A DNA stretch of 64,000 nt, taken from positions 1,400,001 through 1,464,000 of the forward strand of contig CP081161.1 in NCBI GenBank assembly GCA_025141675.1, written 5' to 3'. Below the pieces are notes generated by a model that had not been told where the DNA came from, searched no databases, and worked only from the letters and a program-made list of their open reading frames with translations. This stretch comes from Rhodobacteraceae bacterium S2214 (GTDB taxonomy: Bacteria > Pseudomonadota > Alphaproteobacteria > Rhodobacterales > Rhodobacteraceae). Of this stretch, positions 26,432 to 34,775 are shown in pieces (position 1 is the stretch's first letter; each line of letters opens with the position of its first letter). The translations under genes were made by a program, and so were the position numbers.

Positions 26432-28843
26432 TCAGGTGCCGCGGGGTTTTGCCCTTAGCGTGGGGTCCGCTTGTGTTGGGTCTTCGGGCCATGGGTGGCG
26501 TGGGTAGCGGCCCCGCATGTCTTTGCGCACATCTGCGTAGGATGTTTTCCAGAAGTTCGGCAAGTCGGTTGTCGTTTGTACCGGCTTTTGTCCCGGTGAA
26601 AGCAGCGTGATCCGCAGTGGAGTTTTGCCGACTGTCGGGTGGCGGGTCACACCGAAGAGTTCTTGCAAACGCAGCGTGATTTCAGGGGCTTCGCCGTCGT
26701 AGTCGATGGGTGTCTTGCGCCCCATGGGGGTTGTGAAATGCGGTGGCACGGTCGTGTCGAGCCGTTGCATTTGCCCCCAGTCGAGCATTGATCGTAGCGC
26801 TTGCAATGCGTCGAAGTTTTTCCAATCGGCCGTGGTTTTTACGCCGTCTAGGTGCGGGAGAAGCCAGTCGTCGAGTGTCGCCATCAACCTCTCATCGGTC
26901 ATGTCCGGCAGGCTGGGGTCACTGTCGCGTCCTAGTGCGACGCGGGCACGGAAACGGTTGGCCGCTGCTGAAAAACGCAGGCCGAGCTGCCTGATGCCGT
27001 CGCACATGGCGGTAGCGACCATCATCGGATCGGGGTCAGTCCAGTTGCGGTCGTCGAGGATGAGCGCCCCGAAGGTTTCTTGCTTGCGCGTCAGAACCCG
27101 CCCATCGCGCTTGGACCATGTGCAAATGTCGTGCCAGTGGATTTGATCGCCGTAGAGGTCGCGCAGAGTGGCTTCGTCGATTGCGGCGGCCTGTCTGATC
27201 TTTGCTTCGCGGGTGTCGCCGTCCAGATCTGTCGCGACGATCAGGCGCTGGCCCGCGAGGGTGTCGGCCGCGTCAAACACCGCCCCTTTGCCCCCTGACA
27301 GAACGTAGCGTGGCGCGTCCCCTTTGCGCCGTAGCCCGATCCGATCGGGATAGGCTAAGGCCAGTTGTGCGGCCAATTCCAGATGAGGTTTGTCGTCCAA
27401 CCCTTTGGCAAGGCGGGGAATGTCAGCTTTGATCTGCTGTAGGGCCGCATGGTTGATTTGACCGGGGCCGTCGTAATTGCCACGTAAGGCCTTCATCCGC
27501 AACGACAGGTCAGCTGGTGCGCCACGTAGCGGATCGCGGGCGGATAGAAGGGCGGCTGTCGGGGCTGCCTGTTTGCCTGCAGTGAGAAGCATATGCCCCA
27601 AGCGCGGCTGGACTGGCAGCGCGGCGAGTTTACGGCCGTGCGCCGTGATTTTACCCTGTCCGTCGCGTGCGCCAAGTGTGGTGAGCAGCGCGCGCGCTTC
27701 GGCCAATGGTCCCGGTGGTGGTGGCGTCAGGAACGACAGGTCGTCGCTGCCCCAGACGTCAAGTTCTATGGCCAGCGGGGCGAGGTCTTCGACTTCGATG
27801 CCTGCGGGCGGGAATGCCGCGAGCGCCCCGTCTTCGCCTTTGGTCCAGAGCGCATATGCGTCCCCTGCCGCGACACGACCCGCCCGACCTGCGCGTTGGG
27901 TGGCTTCGGCGCGGCTGACTTTTTCGGTGACAAGGCGCGACATGCCCGAGTTCGGGTCGAACCGTGATCTGCGCGCGCGGCCTGCGTCGATGACAACCGT
28001 GATGTCTTCGATGGTCAGCGAGGTTTCGGCGATGGATGTGGCCAGCACGATTTTGCGACCCTGTGTGACTGGCGCGATGGCGGCGCGTTGGTCTTTGAAG
28101 GGCATCGCCCCATAAAGGGGGCGGATGTGATGGTCGGCGGGCAGGTTCAGGCGTTTCGCGGTTTCGCGGATTTCGCCCTCACCGGGGAGAAAGACGAGGA
28201 TGCCGCCTGCGGATTGCGGCGCAATCTCGTGGATCATATCCGCCGTCGCATGTGCGATCCGCGTTTTCGGGGGCAGGGCGCGGGGTAGGTAATGGCGAGT
28301 GACGGGGAAGGTCCGGCCTTCGGAGGTGATGATCGGCGCGTCGTCCAAAAGAGCCGCGACGGGGGCTGCATCCAACGTGGCGGACATGACGACAATCTGC
28401 AGGTCATCACGCAGGACTTGGGCGATTTCCCAAACGAAGGCGAGGCCAAGGTCAGCGTTTAGTGACCGTTCGTGGAATTCGTCGAATATCACGGCACCGA
28501 TGCCCGGTAGTTCGGGATCGGATTGGATCATGCGGGTCAGGATGCCTTCGGTCACGACCTCGATCCTGCTGCCCGATTTGCTATCGCCGCGCATGCGGTA
28601 ACCGACGGTTTGGCCTGTTGTTTCCCCGAGTTGTTCCGCAAGGCGATCCGCTGCCGCCCGCGCGGCAAGGCGGCGGGGTTCGAGCATGATAATTTTGCCG
28701 GGGGTCACCTCCGCGTCGAGCATCGCCAATGGCACCCGCGACGTCTTACCTGCGCCAGGTGGGGCTTGCAGAACGGCGCGGTTGTGGCTGCGCAGGGCGG
28801 CAATCAGGTCCGGTAAGACGATATCGACGGGAAGTTTGGTCAT
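26432..28843 (-). CDS. hrpB: ATP-dependent helicase HrpB
   Basis: An 803-residue DEAH/RHA-type helicase. Walker A is APPGAGKTSRVPL near residue 28, the Walker B variant is VIFDEFHERSLNADLGL, SAT lies in IVVMSATLDAAPV, and motif VI is ATQRAGRAGRVAAGDAYALW. The later part has the HrpB-specific C-terminal domain (LPHLDGVKTTADW, TPIDYDGEAPEITLRLQELFGV). HrpB acts on RNA or nucleic acid but its cellular job is poorly defined in Alphaproteobacteria. The acetyltransferase gene lies 66 bp upstream; the gap has a CGGATTTT/AAAATCCG hairpin near 28886-28906. Confidence 0.96.
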   Translation of the reverse strand: MTKLPVDIVLPDLIAALRSHNRAVLQAPPGAGKTSRVPLAMLDAEVTPGKIIMLEPRRLAARAAADRLAEQLGETTGQTVGYRMRGDSKSGSRIEVVTEGILTRMIQSDPELPGIGAVIFDEFHERSLNADLGLAFVWEIAQVLRDDLQIVVMSATLDAAPVAALLDDAPIITSEGRTFPVTRHYLPRALPPKTRIAHATADMIHEIAPQSAGGILVFLPGEGEIRETAKRLNLPADHHIRPLYGAMPFKDQRAAIAPVTQGRKIVLATSIAETSLTIEDITVVIDAGRARRSRFDPNSGMSRLVTEKVSRAEATQRAGRAGRVAAGDAYALWTKGEDGALAAFPPAGIEVEDLAPLAIELDVWGSDDLSFLTPPPPGPLAEARALLTTLGARDGQGKITAHGRKLAALPVQPRLGHMLLTAGKQAAPTAALLSARDPLRGAPADLSLRMKALRGNYDGPGQINHAALQQIKADIPRLAKGLDDKPHLELAAQLALAYPDRIGLRRKGDAPRYVLSGGKGAVFDAADTLAGQRLIVATDLDGDTREAKIRQAAAIDEATLRDLYGDQIHWHDICTWSKRDGRVLTRKQETFGALILDDRNWTDPDPMMVATAMCDGIRQLGLRFSAAANRFRARVALGRDSDPSLPDMTDERLMATLDDWLLPHLDGVKTTADWKNFDALQALRSMLDWGQMQRLDTTVPPHFTTPMGRKTPIDYDGEAPEITLRLQELFGVTRHPTVGKTPLRITLLSPGQKPVQTTTDLPNFWKTSYADVRKDMRGRYPRHPWPEDPTQADPTLRAKPRGT

Positions 28844-28909
28844 GCTGCTTGGTGCGTGTTTGTGCGCATGGGGTCAAGCTGGGGGCGGATTTTCTGGAAA
28901 AATCCGTGC

Positions 28910-29365
28910 CTAGATCGCCATGCGAAATCTGGGGCCGCCGGGGTCTGGACGTGCCTCAAAACCACACGCGAGGTATGCGTTTTGCGCCGATGTATTTTCA
29001 GCCGCTGTTGCGATGTGCAGGTAGCTGCAGGCGTTGGCCGCCGCAAACCGCGCGGCTGTCTCGATGAAAGCACGCCCGACGCCTGCGCCCCTGTGCCCGT
29101 CGCGCAGGTAGAGATGGTTGATGTCGATCCCGCGCGCCCCGTCTGCGATCTTGGAGAGCGGAAGCAGCACCATGTAGCCGATCAATTGCCCGTCCAGAAC
29201 CGCGACAAAGACATGCCACCACGGGTTTGGGCCTGTGGTGTCGCGTGTGACCGTTTCAATACTGGCGGTGCCGGTGTCATTGTGAAACGCGGTCAGTTCG
29301 TGGATCATCCGCACGACATCCGGAATGTCATCCGTTTCAAGCGGGCGGATTGTGAAAGGGGGCAT
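28910..29365 (-). CDS. GNAT-family N-acetyltransferase
   Basis: A 151-residue single-domain GNAT protein. It begins MPPFTIRPLETDDIPDVVRM, and the acetyl-CoA loop region is INHLYLRDGHRGAGVGRAFIETAARFAAANAC, in which R-x2-G-x-G/A is the pyrophosphate contact. The tail LHIATAAENTSAQNAYLACGF has the usual N/Y residues. The substrate is unknown; the IDINHLYL and AENTSAQNAY pattern resembles amine or toxin-modifying members. It precedes hrpB on the same strand. Confidence 0.88.
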   Translation of the reverse strand: MPPFTIRPLETDDIPDVVRMIHELTAFHNDTGTASIETVTRDTTGPNPWWHVFVAVLDGQLIGYMVLLPLSKIADGARGIDINHLYLRDGHRGAGVGRAFIETAARFAAANACSYLHIATAAENTSAQNAYLACGFEARPDPGGPRFRMAI

Positions 29366-29382
29366 CGGGGATCCTCAAAACG

Positions 29383-29411
29383 AAAAACCCGGCTGTTCTA
29401 AAACAACCGGG
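29383..29411 (-). terminator. Terminator after rpmB
   Basis: On the reverse strand CCCGGTTGTT pairs with AACAGCCGGG (one G-U pair) around a 4-nt loop, followed by TTTTTCG. In plus coordinates the arms are 29388-29397 and 29402-29411. It is 29 bp after the rpmB stop. Confidence 0.85.
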
Positions 29412-29439
29412 CCTTCCAATTCAAATCAACGGGACTGGC

Positions 29440-29724
29440 TTAAGCCGCAGTCGCCTTTGAGATCTCTTTTTTGACTTTGAGCGCGCCATCGGACAGCTCA
29501 GCGTCTTTTGCTTTCGCCATGAACGCGTCCAGACCACCACGGTGATCAACGGTGCGCAGGGCAGCGTTAGAGATACGGAATTTGAAAGAGCGGCCCAGAA
29601 CGTCGGACTGCAAAGTCACGTCCTGAAGGTTTGGCAAGAACCGACGACGTGTACGGTTTTTCGCGTGGCTGACATTGTTGCCAGACATTGGGCCTTTTCC
29701 GGTAAGTTCGCAACGGCGCGACAT
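29440..29724 (-). CDS. rpmB: Large ribosomal subunit protein bL28
   Basis: A 94-residue ribosomal protein of the large subunit. It starts [21 protein letters not shown], followed by [12 protein letters not shown], the recognisable L28 sequence, with a C-terminal alpha segment [20 protein letters not shown]. The ATG at 29724 is chosen over 29754, because the upstream ten residues are not part of L28. It is transcribed alone with its own terminator. A good promoter is visible about 105 bp upstream, leaving a leader of nearly 100 nt that can fold into two hairpins. Confidence 0.97.
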   Translation of the reverse strand: MSRRCELTGKGPMSGNNVSHAKNRTRRRFLPNLQDVTLQSDVLGRSFKFRISNAALRTVDHRGGLDAFMAKAKDAELSDGALKVKKEISKATAA

Positions 29725-29745
29725 ATGATCATTCCTTGTCTTAGC

Positions 29746-29810
29746 AGGTGTCACACGCCCCTATGGCGGGTCACCTCGGTATCAGCAAAAGGGCCATGCG
29801 GGGCATAGCC
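29746..29810 (-). promoter_or_regulatory. Structured 5' leader of rpmB
   Basis: Two stem-loops fall between the predicted promoter and rpmB. One (29792-29810) pairs GGCTATGC with GCATGGCC around CCC on the reverse strand. The other (29746-29776) pairs AGGTG with CACCT and CGCC with GGCG inside. They may be a ribosomal-protein autoregulatory leader; no protein-binding motif is recognised. Confidence 0.4.
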
Positions 29811-29827
29811 ATAAATCAGTTCCGGCC

Positions 29828-29856
29828 AGATATGAGGATTCCTGTCGTGCGTCAAC
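29828..29856 (-). promoter_or_regulatory. Sigma-70-type promoter of rpmB
   Basis: On the reverse strand TTGACG (29856-29851) and TATCTG (29833-29828) are separated by exactly 17 bp, 104 bp before the rpmB ATG. Spacing and both hexamers fit well. Confidence 0.6.
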
Positions 29857-30015
29857 CCAGATTGACGTGAAGTTGGCCCCAAAATGCCGATTGCGACAAA
29901 GCTGTCGTTCTTCGCCTGTTGCCATCGGCATATCGCATGTTAGGCGCGACGCATCAACGTGGTCGTTCAGCGGCCTGATTGCCCAGTATTCATTTAGACA
30001 GAAAAGGGGAAGACG

Positions 30016-31233
30016 ATGGCCGCAGTGCTTACGTCGATCATTACATTCGGAACGGTGCTGGCCTTGGGCCTGACACTGTTTTGCACGATAAAGTGGTGGA
30101 ATTTGCGTATTGTCGGGGTCACACCCGTCCCATTGTTCACGTTTATTGCGATTTTGTTCACATCCGGCTTGGATGTTGGGTTGATTATGTTCCCGCTGGC
30201 CTTCGATTATCCGCTCTATGCGGACACAGCGACAGAGCCTGCTTACGGGTTCACCAACCCCTTGGCGCTTGAATTCGGGTTTTGGGGGTTCCTGATCTGG
30301 GCCTTCTATTTCCTGACTGCGTTTTACTTCTGTGTGGTTGAACCGCGCGTGAAGTTTTTCGAAATTCCGGCGGTTAAATTGCTGAATAACATCGTGATCA
30401 TCACAACCTGTGCCTTCACGGGCGCGTTGTTCCTGATCTACATGCCGTATTACATCGTTGAAGTGGGCGATGGTGAGACGATTTTGCCGGTCTTTTACCT
30501 GATCTGCTTCTTGGTGATTCTTCTGGCCGCGTTTTCGTCAACAGACATCAAGTTCGTGAAGATTCTATCAATCAGCTCCAGTGTGCTGTTCTTTGCCTTG
30601 ATCGCATTCATGTGGTTGAACGCGGGCATGGGCTTTGCGGACTTCACGGGCACGGCTGGCAATATCAGCGGTTATTTCGCGAACATCCACAAATTCATCA
30701 TTCCGCTTACGGATTACCATGAATTCTACCTGTTCTGGTGGTTTGCTTGGTCGATTATGATTGGCCAGTTTACCGCGCGTTTTGTGGGGGGCCTGAAGAC
30801 GTGGCAGTTGCTGGCGTCATTGCTGGTGTTCCCATCGATCCCATTGGGTATCTGGTTCTCGGTTCTGTATTTCTACCACGAGAACGGCATTGCGACTGCG
30901 GGTGCGGCGAACTGGTTCATGACCATCGTCGGGATCATCTTTGTGATCAATTCATTCGACAGTTTGATCCGGCTTTACACAGATAACCTGAACTTGACGA
31001 CGAACCGCTTGGGAACGGCGACCTATGTGCTGGGCAATGCGGTTGTGTTGTTTGCGCTGACGTTGTTGTTCCAAAGCCAGTGGCTGCAAATCCAGTGGGT
31101 CGGTTCGATTGTTGTCGGTATCTACTTGGCCTGTCTGGCCTACGTTGTTTTCGTCAAGCGTGACGCGGTGCTGGGGATCACACGGTCCCCCAAGGCCAAT
31201 ACGCTTGATTTCAGTAAAATCGACGACGCGTAA
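30016..31233 (+). CDS. BCCT-like betaine/choline-family transporter, short form
   Basis: A 405-residue membrane protein with about ten to twelve helices. It resembles the betaine/choline/carnitine transporter family: FYLFWWFAWSIMIGQFTARF matches the BCCT TM8 signature (W-W-x-x-W-x-P/I-x-x-G-x-F-x-A-R), and FVINSFDSLIRLY corresponds to the T-S-x-D-S segment of TM10. Canonical BCCT proteins are 480-680 residues and have longer tails, so this is a shortened, divergent member, and its substrate is unknown. AGGGGAAG precedes the ATG at 30016. It stands alone and ends at a GC-rich terminator. Confidence 0.75.
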   Translation: MAAVLTSIITFGTVLALGLTLFCTIKWWNLRIVGVTPVPLFTFIAILFTSGLDVGLIMFPLAFDYPLYADTATEPAYGFTNPLALEFGFWGFLIWAFYFLTAFYFCVVEPRVKFFEIPAVKLLNNIVIITTCAFTGALFLIYMPYYIVEVGDGETILPVFYLICFLVILLAAFSSTDIKFVKILSISSSVLFFALIAFMWLNAGMGFADFTGTAGNISGYFANIHKFIIPLTDYHEFYLFWWFAWSIMIGQFTARFVGGLKTWQLLASLLVFPSIPLGIWFSVLYFYHENGIATAGAANWFMTIVGIIFVINSFDSLIRLYTDNLNLTTNRLGTATYVLGNAVVLFALTLLFQSQWLQIQWVGSIVVGIYLACLAYVVFVKRDAVLGITRSPKANTLDFSKIDDA

Positions 31234-31251
31234 GTCAACATCACGATAGCG

Positions 31252-31276
31252 AAAGGGGCCCCGTTGGGCCCCTTTT
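31252..31276 (+). terminator. Terminator after the BCCT-like gene
   Basis: AAAGGGGCCC (31252-31261) pairs perfectly with GGGCCCCTTT (31266-31275) around CGTT, ending in a T-run. It is 18 bp after the stop. Confidence 0.8.
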
Positions 31277-31288
31277 GATTTGGGTCAA
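31275..31288. promoter_or_regulatory. FNR/FnrL-type box upstream of a small membrane protein gene
   Basis: TTGAT-TTGG-GTCAA matches the FNR-family pattern TTGAY-N4-RTCAA. It abuts the terminator and lies 58 bp before the ATG of the 62-aa gene at 31346, a usual place for an activator site. Confidence 0.5.
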
Positions 31289-31345
31289 AGCACCCGCAGA
31301 CGGATTTGTTATCCATAGGGAAGGATTTCCTGAAGGAGAGTTTTC

Positions 31346-31534
31346 ATGTTCCGTCTCGCCACAATGCTTTACGCTATGATCGCCACGACATTGGCTGGCA
31401 GTTTGATCGTTGCGGCCTTGGTCGCTGGATACGACACATGGCTTCAACTGATCGTCGCGGCTTGTATCGGGGCTGTGCTGGCCGTGCCTGCCAGTTTCTA
31501 TATTGCCCAAGCCATCGTCAAAAACGTGAAATAG
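31346..31534 (+). CDS. Small membrane protein, 62 aa
   Basis: A hydrophobic protein with two helices (MLYAMIATTLAGSLIVAALV and LQLIVAACIGAVLAVPASFY) and a short basic tail, IVKNVK. Related small proteins occur in many Rhodobacteraceae and are sometimes mislabelled as CTP synthetase; that name has no support here. AGGAGAG precedes the ATG. The FNR-type box 58 bp upstream suggests it is made at low oxygen. It converges with mtfA, 10 bp away. Confidence 0.75.
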   Translation: MFRLATMLYAMIATTLAGSLIVAALVAGYDTWLQLIVAACIGAVLAVPASFYIAQAIVKNVK

Positions 31535-31544
31535 GCCTGCAGCC

Positions 31545-32360
31545 TCAATCTGGCCAAGCGGCCGGATCAAGCTGCAACAGTGTGGACAGCTGCGCATAAA
31601 GTGCTGGTTCATGTTCTTGCAGCTGTTCTGCTTTTTCAAAGAATGCTTCGACTGAAACGGCCAAGAATTCCTGATGGTTCGTGGCCCCGTAAGCATCCAG
31701 CAAAGTCTTGCGCCCGCGCCGCACCTTTTTGAGATGCCTGTCGTAGGCGTCAACAAAGACCCGTTCCCATTGCGCGAATGACTGCCGCTTTTGGAGCACT
31801 GGAATGCCGTTCACACCCCCTGACAGGTCATCAAGCTGATGGGCGAATTCGTGAAGCACAACGTTGTGCCCGTCTTCATCGTTCATCGCACCCTGTTGGC
31901 TATGCGCCCAAGACAGGATCACAGGGCCGCGCGCCCAGCTTTCACCTAAGCGGATGACCCGTTCTTCTTTGACGACAAAACCGTCGCTCGATTTCCGAAC
32001 CGAATGAAATGCGCTTGGATAGATCAGAATGGTCCGCAGGTTTTTGTACCATGCGTCGGTATTGACGATCAGCAGGCAGGCTTGGCCCGCGATGGACAGG
32101 ACCATTTCATCGGTGACCTCTAGCCCGTCGCAGCCGTACATATCTGTCTGGTGCAGGAAGAGGTTGATCTTACCCTCTAATGGCGCGTGCAGTTCTGGCG
32201 GCAATCGCCGGATCAGCGGGACCTGTGTGTGAAGGATCGTGCGATCCGCGTCAGAGAGGGGGCTGACCAACAGGTGTTTGCGGGTCTGCGCCGCCGCCCA
32301 TGACCTGTAGGCAAGATAGCAAAGGCCCGCGATGATCAGGATAGAGATCAGGTATATCAT
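31545..32360 (-). CDS. mtfA: Zinc-dependent M90-family peptidase (MtfA-like)
   Basis: A 271-residue metallopeptidase homologous to E. coli MtfA, which binds the Mlc repressor and affects PTS-sugar control. The zinc motif is HEFAHQLDDLSGGVNGIP, with HExxH preceded by DGHNVVLHEFAH. The N-terminal MIYLISILIIAGLCYLAYRSW is a possible membrane anchor. The KINLFLHQTDMYGCDGLEVTDEM and LLDAYGATNHQEFLAVSVEAFFE segments complete the M90 pattern. Whether it acts on Mlc here is unknown. It sits downstream of meaB on the same strand. Confidence 0.9.
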   Translation of the reverse strand: MIYLISILIIAGLCYLAYRSWAAAQTRKHLLVSPLSDADRTILHTQVPLIRRLPPELHAPLEGKINLFLHQTDMYGCDGLEVTDEMVLSIAGQACLLIVNTDAWYKNLRTILIYPSAFHSVRKSSDGFVVKEERVIRLGESWARGPVILSWAHSQQGAMNDEDGHNVVLHEFAHQLDDLSGGVNGIPVLQKRQSFAQWERVFVDAYDRHLKKVRRGRKTLLDAYGATNHQEFLAVSVEAFFEKAEQLQEHEPALYAQLSTLLQLDPAAWPD

Positions 32361-32369
32361 TGGTCCGCC

Positions 32370-33362
32370 TTATGATTGACGCAGGACGTGCGCGGCTGCG
32401 GCAGCGGGGGACATTGTCCCTGCAACGACTTGGCCTTCCATTTGCGTCAGACGGTCGCGCAGACCCGCATCTGCGGTCAGTTGCGCCATAAGCTGAAGGT
32501 GGACCTCTTCTTGGAACCAGTGCCGCGCTTGATCCGCGCGGGTTGTATCCCAGACGCCGTTATCTTGCCGCCACTGCATCAGCGTCTGCATCTGATCCCA
32601 TGCCTCTGTCAGGCCTTCGGTTTCTAGCGCAGATACGGTGCGGGCCATCGGGAATCCGTCGGGATCTTGGGGGCGTTTACGCAACAACCGCAGCGCGCCT
32701 GCATAGTCGGCACAGGTGCGCGTGGCTCGGGCTTTCAATTCGCCGTCGGCCTTGTTGACCAAAACCATATCGGCGATTTCCATGATGCCGCGTTTGACGC
32801 CTTGCAGTTCATCCCCGCCAGCAGGGGCTAATAGCAAGACAAACAGGTCCGACATCTGCGCCACAACGGTTTCGGATTGACCAACGCCGACAGTCTCGAT
32901 CAGTACAACGTCGTAACCTGCGGCTTCGCAGAGTGCCACTGCTTCGCGGGTGCGACGTGCAACGCCACCCAATTGGGTTTGCGATGGGGACGGGCGGATA
33001 AAGGCGTTAGGATCGCGGGCCAGAAAATCCATGCGGGTTTTGTCGCCAAGGATGGACCCGCCGGATCGGGCCGAAGACGGATCGACGGCCAGCACGGCAA
33101 CCTTTTTGCCAAGACCCGTCAACATCAAGCCAAAGCTTTCGATGAAGGTCGATTTGCCAACACCGGGTGTCCCGGACAGACCGATGCGCAAGGCCTGCTT
33201 GCTGGTGCCTAAGGTGTCGAGCAAAGCAAGCGCGGTTGCGCGGTGATCATCCCGCGCGCTTTCGACAAGTGTAATCGCGCGGGCCAAGGCGCGGCGGTCA
33301 CCGGATGCGATCTTGGCGGCGGTATCGGTCAGGGCTGCGGTGGTGTTCATTTGCGTGGTCAT
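32370..33362 (-). CDS. meaB: Methylmalonyl-CoA mutase-associated GTPase
   Basis: A 330-residue G3E-type GTPase that protects and reloads the B12-dependent methylmalonyl-CoA mutase. The P-loop is GTPGVGKSTFIESFG near residue 62, followed by LAVDPSSARSGGSILGDKTRM (switch region), VLIETVGVGQSE (the DxxG counterpart), and LVNKADGELKA (NKxD). A C-terminal helical part completes the MeaB/ArgK type. Mce is encoded at 6452, so the methylmalonyl-CoA pathway is present. mtfA follows 9 bp downstream, suggesting co-transcription. Confidence 0.95.
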   Translation of the reverse strand: MTTQMNTTAALTDTAAKIASGDRRALARAITLVESARDDHRATALALLDTLGTSKQALRIGLSGTPGVGKSTFIESFGLMLTGLGKKVAVLAVDPSSARSGGSILGDKTRMDFLARDPNAFIRPSPSQTQLGGVARRTREAVALCEAAGYDVVLIETVGVGQSETVVAQMSDLFVLLLAPAGGDELQGVKRGIMEIADMVLVNKADGELKARATRTCADYAGALRLLRKRPQDPDGFPMARTVSALETEGLTEAWDQMQTLMQWRQDNGVWDTTRADQARHWFQEEVHLQLMAQLTADAGLRDRLTQMEGQVVAGTMSPAAAAAHVLRQS

Positions 33363-33500
33363 ATCGCTTTTTATCGCGCCTTAGGGGGATGTCCACTGCG
33401 TCAAATCCACCAATTGATCATGGATGCGCCACAATCCGGCCCCTGTTTCATCCGATGGTTGCGCGAATGTCGATCGAATAACGCGTGTGGGACCTGCCTA

Positions 33501-34199
33501 ATGATGAACAAAGATACGGTAATTTTCAGCTTTGTCGGCCCGCTGGGCGTTCGGGTGGAGGTCGGGCACACGCTGCTTGGGCTGCTCGCGATCCTGTTCT
33601 ATTTCAGCATTGGCGTTGATCTGACCTACGCTGTGATGATCTGCGTCGCCATTGTGTTGGCGATCTACCTACACGAGCTGGGCCATGCTTGGGGCAACCA
33701 AATCCAAGGCGTTCCTGTCAGGCGGATCATGCTGCACGGGTCGGGGGGATTTTGCGAAAGCAAACGGACATCGAGCACTTATCAGCAAGAACTGATCGTG
33801 GCGATGGGCCCGATTGTGAACGCGACCCTTTGGGCGACTTGTTCGCTTTTTGATACCTTCATGTGGAACCATTGGGCGAATGCGGGGACCGAACCCAACT
33901 ATCTGGCGTCCGAGGTTATGTATTTCATTTGGCTGTTCGGGCAGATCAATTTCTACCTTGCTGTGTTCAACATGATCCCTGTGCAGCCGCTGGATGGCGG
34001 TAAGTTATTCCATCTGCTGATGCTGCGTTTTATGCGCGGTGAGGCGGCCCAACAGGTCACAGGCGCAGTTGGTTTGGCCATGTCGATCATGTGGATTCCG
34101 GCCATGGTTGCCGTGTTCTACTTCCAAGGCTGGGTGCTGTTCTTTATCCCGTCCATTGCTGCGCATTACCGCATGATGCGGGGTGAACCTGCCTACTGA
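33501..34199 (+). CDS. Site-2 protease family (M50) membrane metalloprotease
   Basis: A 232-residue multi-pass protein with the M50 elements: HELGHAWGNQIQG near residue 55 is HExxH in a hydrophobic helix, and NMIPVQPLDGGKLFHLL supplies the second metal motif (N-x-x-P-x-x-P-L-D-G-G). Two N-terminal helices carry TYAVMICVAIVLAIYLHE. No PDZ or CBS domain is visible, so this is a minimal form. The substrate is unknown. The ATG at 33501 fits the family start; a longer in-frame extension overlaps the divergent meaB promoter region. Confidence 0.82.
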   Translation: MMNKDTVIFSFVGPLGVRVEVGHTLLGLLAILFYFSIGVDLTYAVMICVAIVLAIYLHELGHAWGNQIQGVPVRRIMLHGSGGFCESKRTSSTYQQELIVAMGPIVNATLWATCSLFDTFMWNHWANAGTEPNYLASEVMYFIWLFGQINFYLAVFNMIPVQPLDGGKLFHLLMLRFMRGEAAQQVTGAVGLAMSIMWIPAMVAVFYFQGWVLFFIPSIAAHYRMMRGEPAY

Positions 34200-34282
34200 T
34201 CCGAACCTGACCCGCGAAGCAATCCTTGCCCGAATGGCAAGCCCGTCATAGCATTCAAGCGTGATTGGTAAGGGGATTGGGT

Positions 34283-34705
34283 ATGAAAACACCGTTTCAT
34301 GTGTGGATCGTCGGGATCATAGCGCTGATTTGGAATGCGGGTGGCGCGTATGATTACGTGATGACGCAGACCGAAAACGAAGCCTATCTCGCGATGCTAA
34401 GCGACGCGCAAAAGGCGTTTCTTGATAACGGGCCGATCTGGTTCGAAACGGCGTGGGCTATTGGGGTCTGGTTTTCGATGTTGGGGGCTTTGTTGCTGCT
34501 GTTACGGTCACGTTTGGCGGGGCCTGCCTTTGGACTGTCGTTGGTCGGGCTGATTGTGTCGTCCGTTTACAGCTTTGGCATCGCGGACCGCACCGGAATG
34601 GATATGACGCCAACTCAACTCGGCTTTACGGTGGCCATCTATGTGGTGCTGGTGTTGCTGTGGATCTACGCGCGCGCCATGACGCGGCGCGGTGTTTTAC
34701 GCTGA
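34283..34705 (+). CDS. Hypothetical membrane protein, 140 aa
   Basis: A four-helix membrane protein: FHVWIVGIIALIWNAGGAYD, then AWAIGVWFSMLGALLLLL, FGLSLVGLIVSSVYSFG and FTVAIYVVLVLLWIYARA. The first part, with WNAGGAYDYVMTQ, recurs in small proteobacterial membrane proteins without a known role. AAGGGGATT precedes the ATG. It follows the M50 gene on the same strand after 83 bp, and is followed by composite element copy D. Confidence 0.75.
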   Translation: MKTPFHVWIVGIIALIWNAGGAYDYVMTQTENEAYLAMLSDAQKAFLDNGPIWFETAWAIGVWFSMLGALLLLLRSRLAGPAFGLSLVGLIVSSVYSFGIADRTGMDMTPTQLGFTVAIYVVLVLLWIYARAMTRRGVLR

Positions 34706-34712
34706 CCTCAGA

Positions 34713-34761
34713 TTTGGGGGCCAGCCCCCAAACCCCCGAGATATTTATGACCAAAAGAAGG
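34713..34761 (+). repeat. Composite intergenic hairpin element, copy D
   Basis: TTTGGGGG (34713-34720) pairs perfectly with CCCCCAAA (34725-34732) around CCAG, the same loop as in copy C. It is followed by CCCCCGAGATATTTATGA and CCAAAAGAAGG. It separates convergent genes. Confidence 0.7.
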
Positions 34762-34775
34762 GGGCAGCGCAGCCC

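Noticed and set aside
27477..28115. 212-codon forward open frame
   Set aside because: Antisense to the helicase motifs of hrpB; Ser/Arg/Ala-rich with no recognisable domain.
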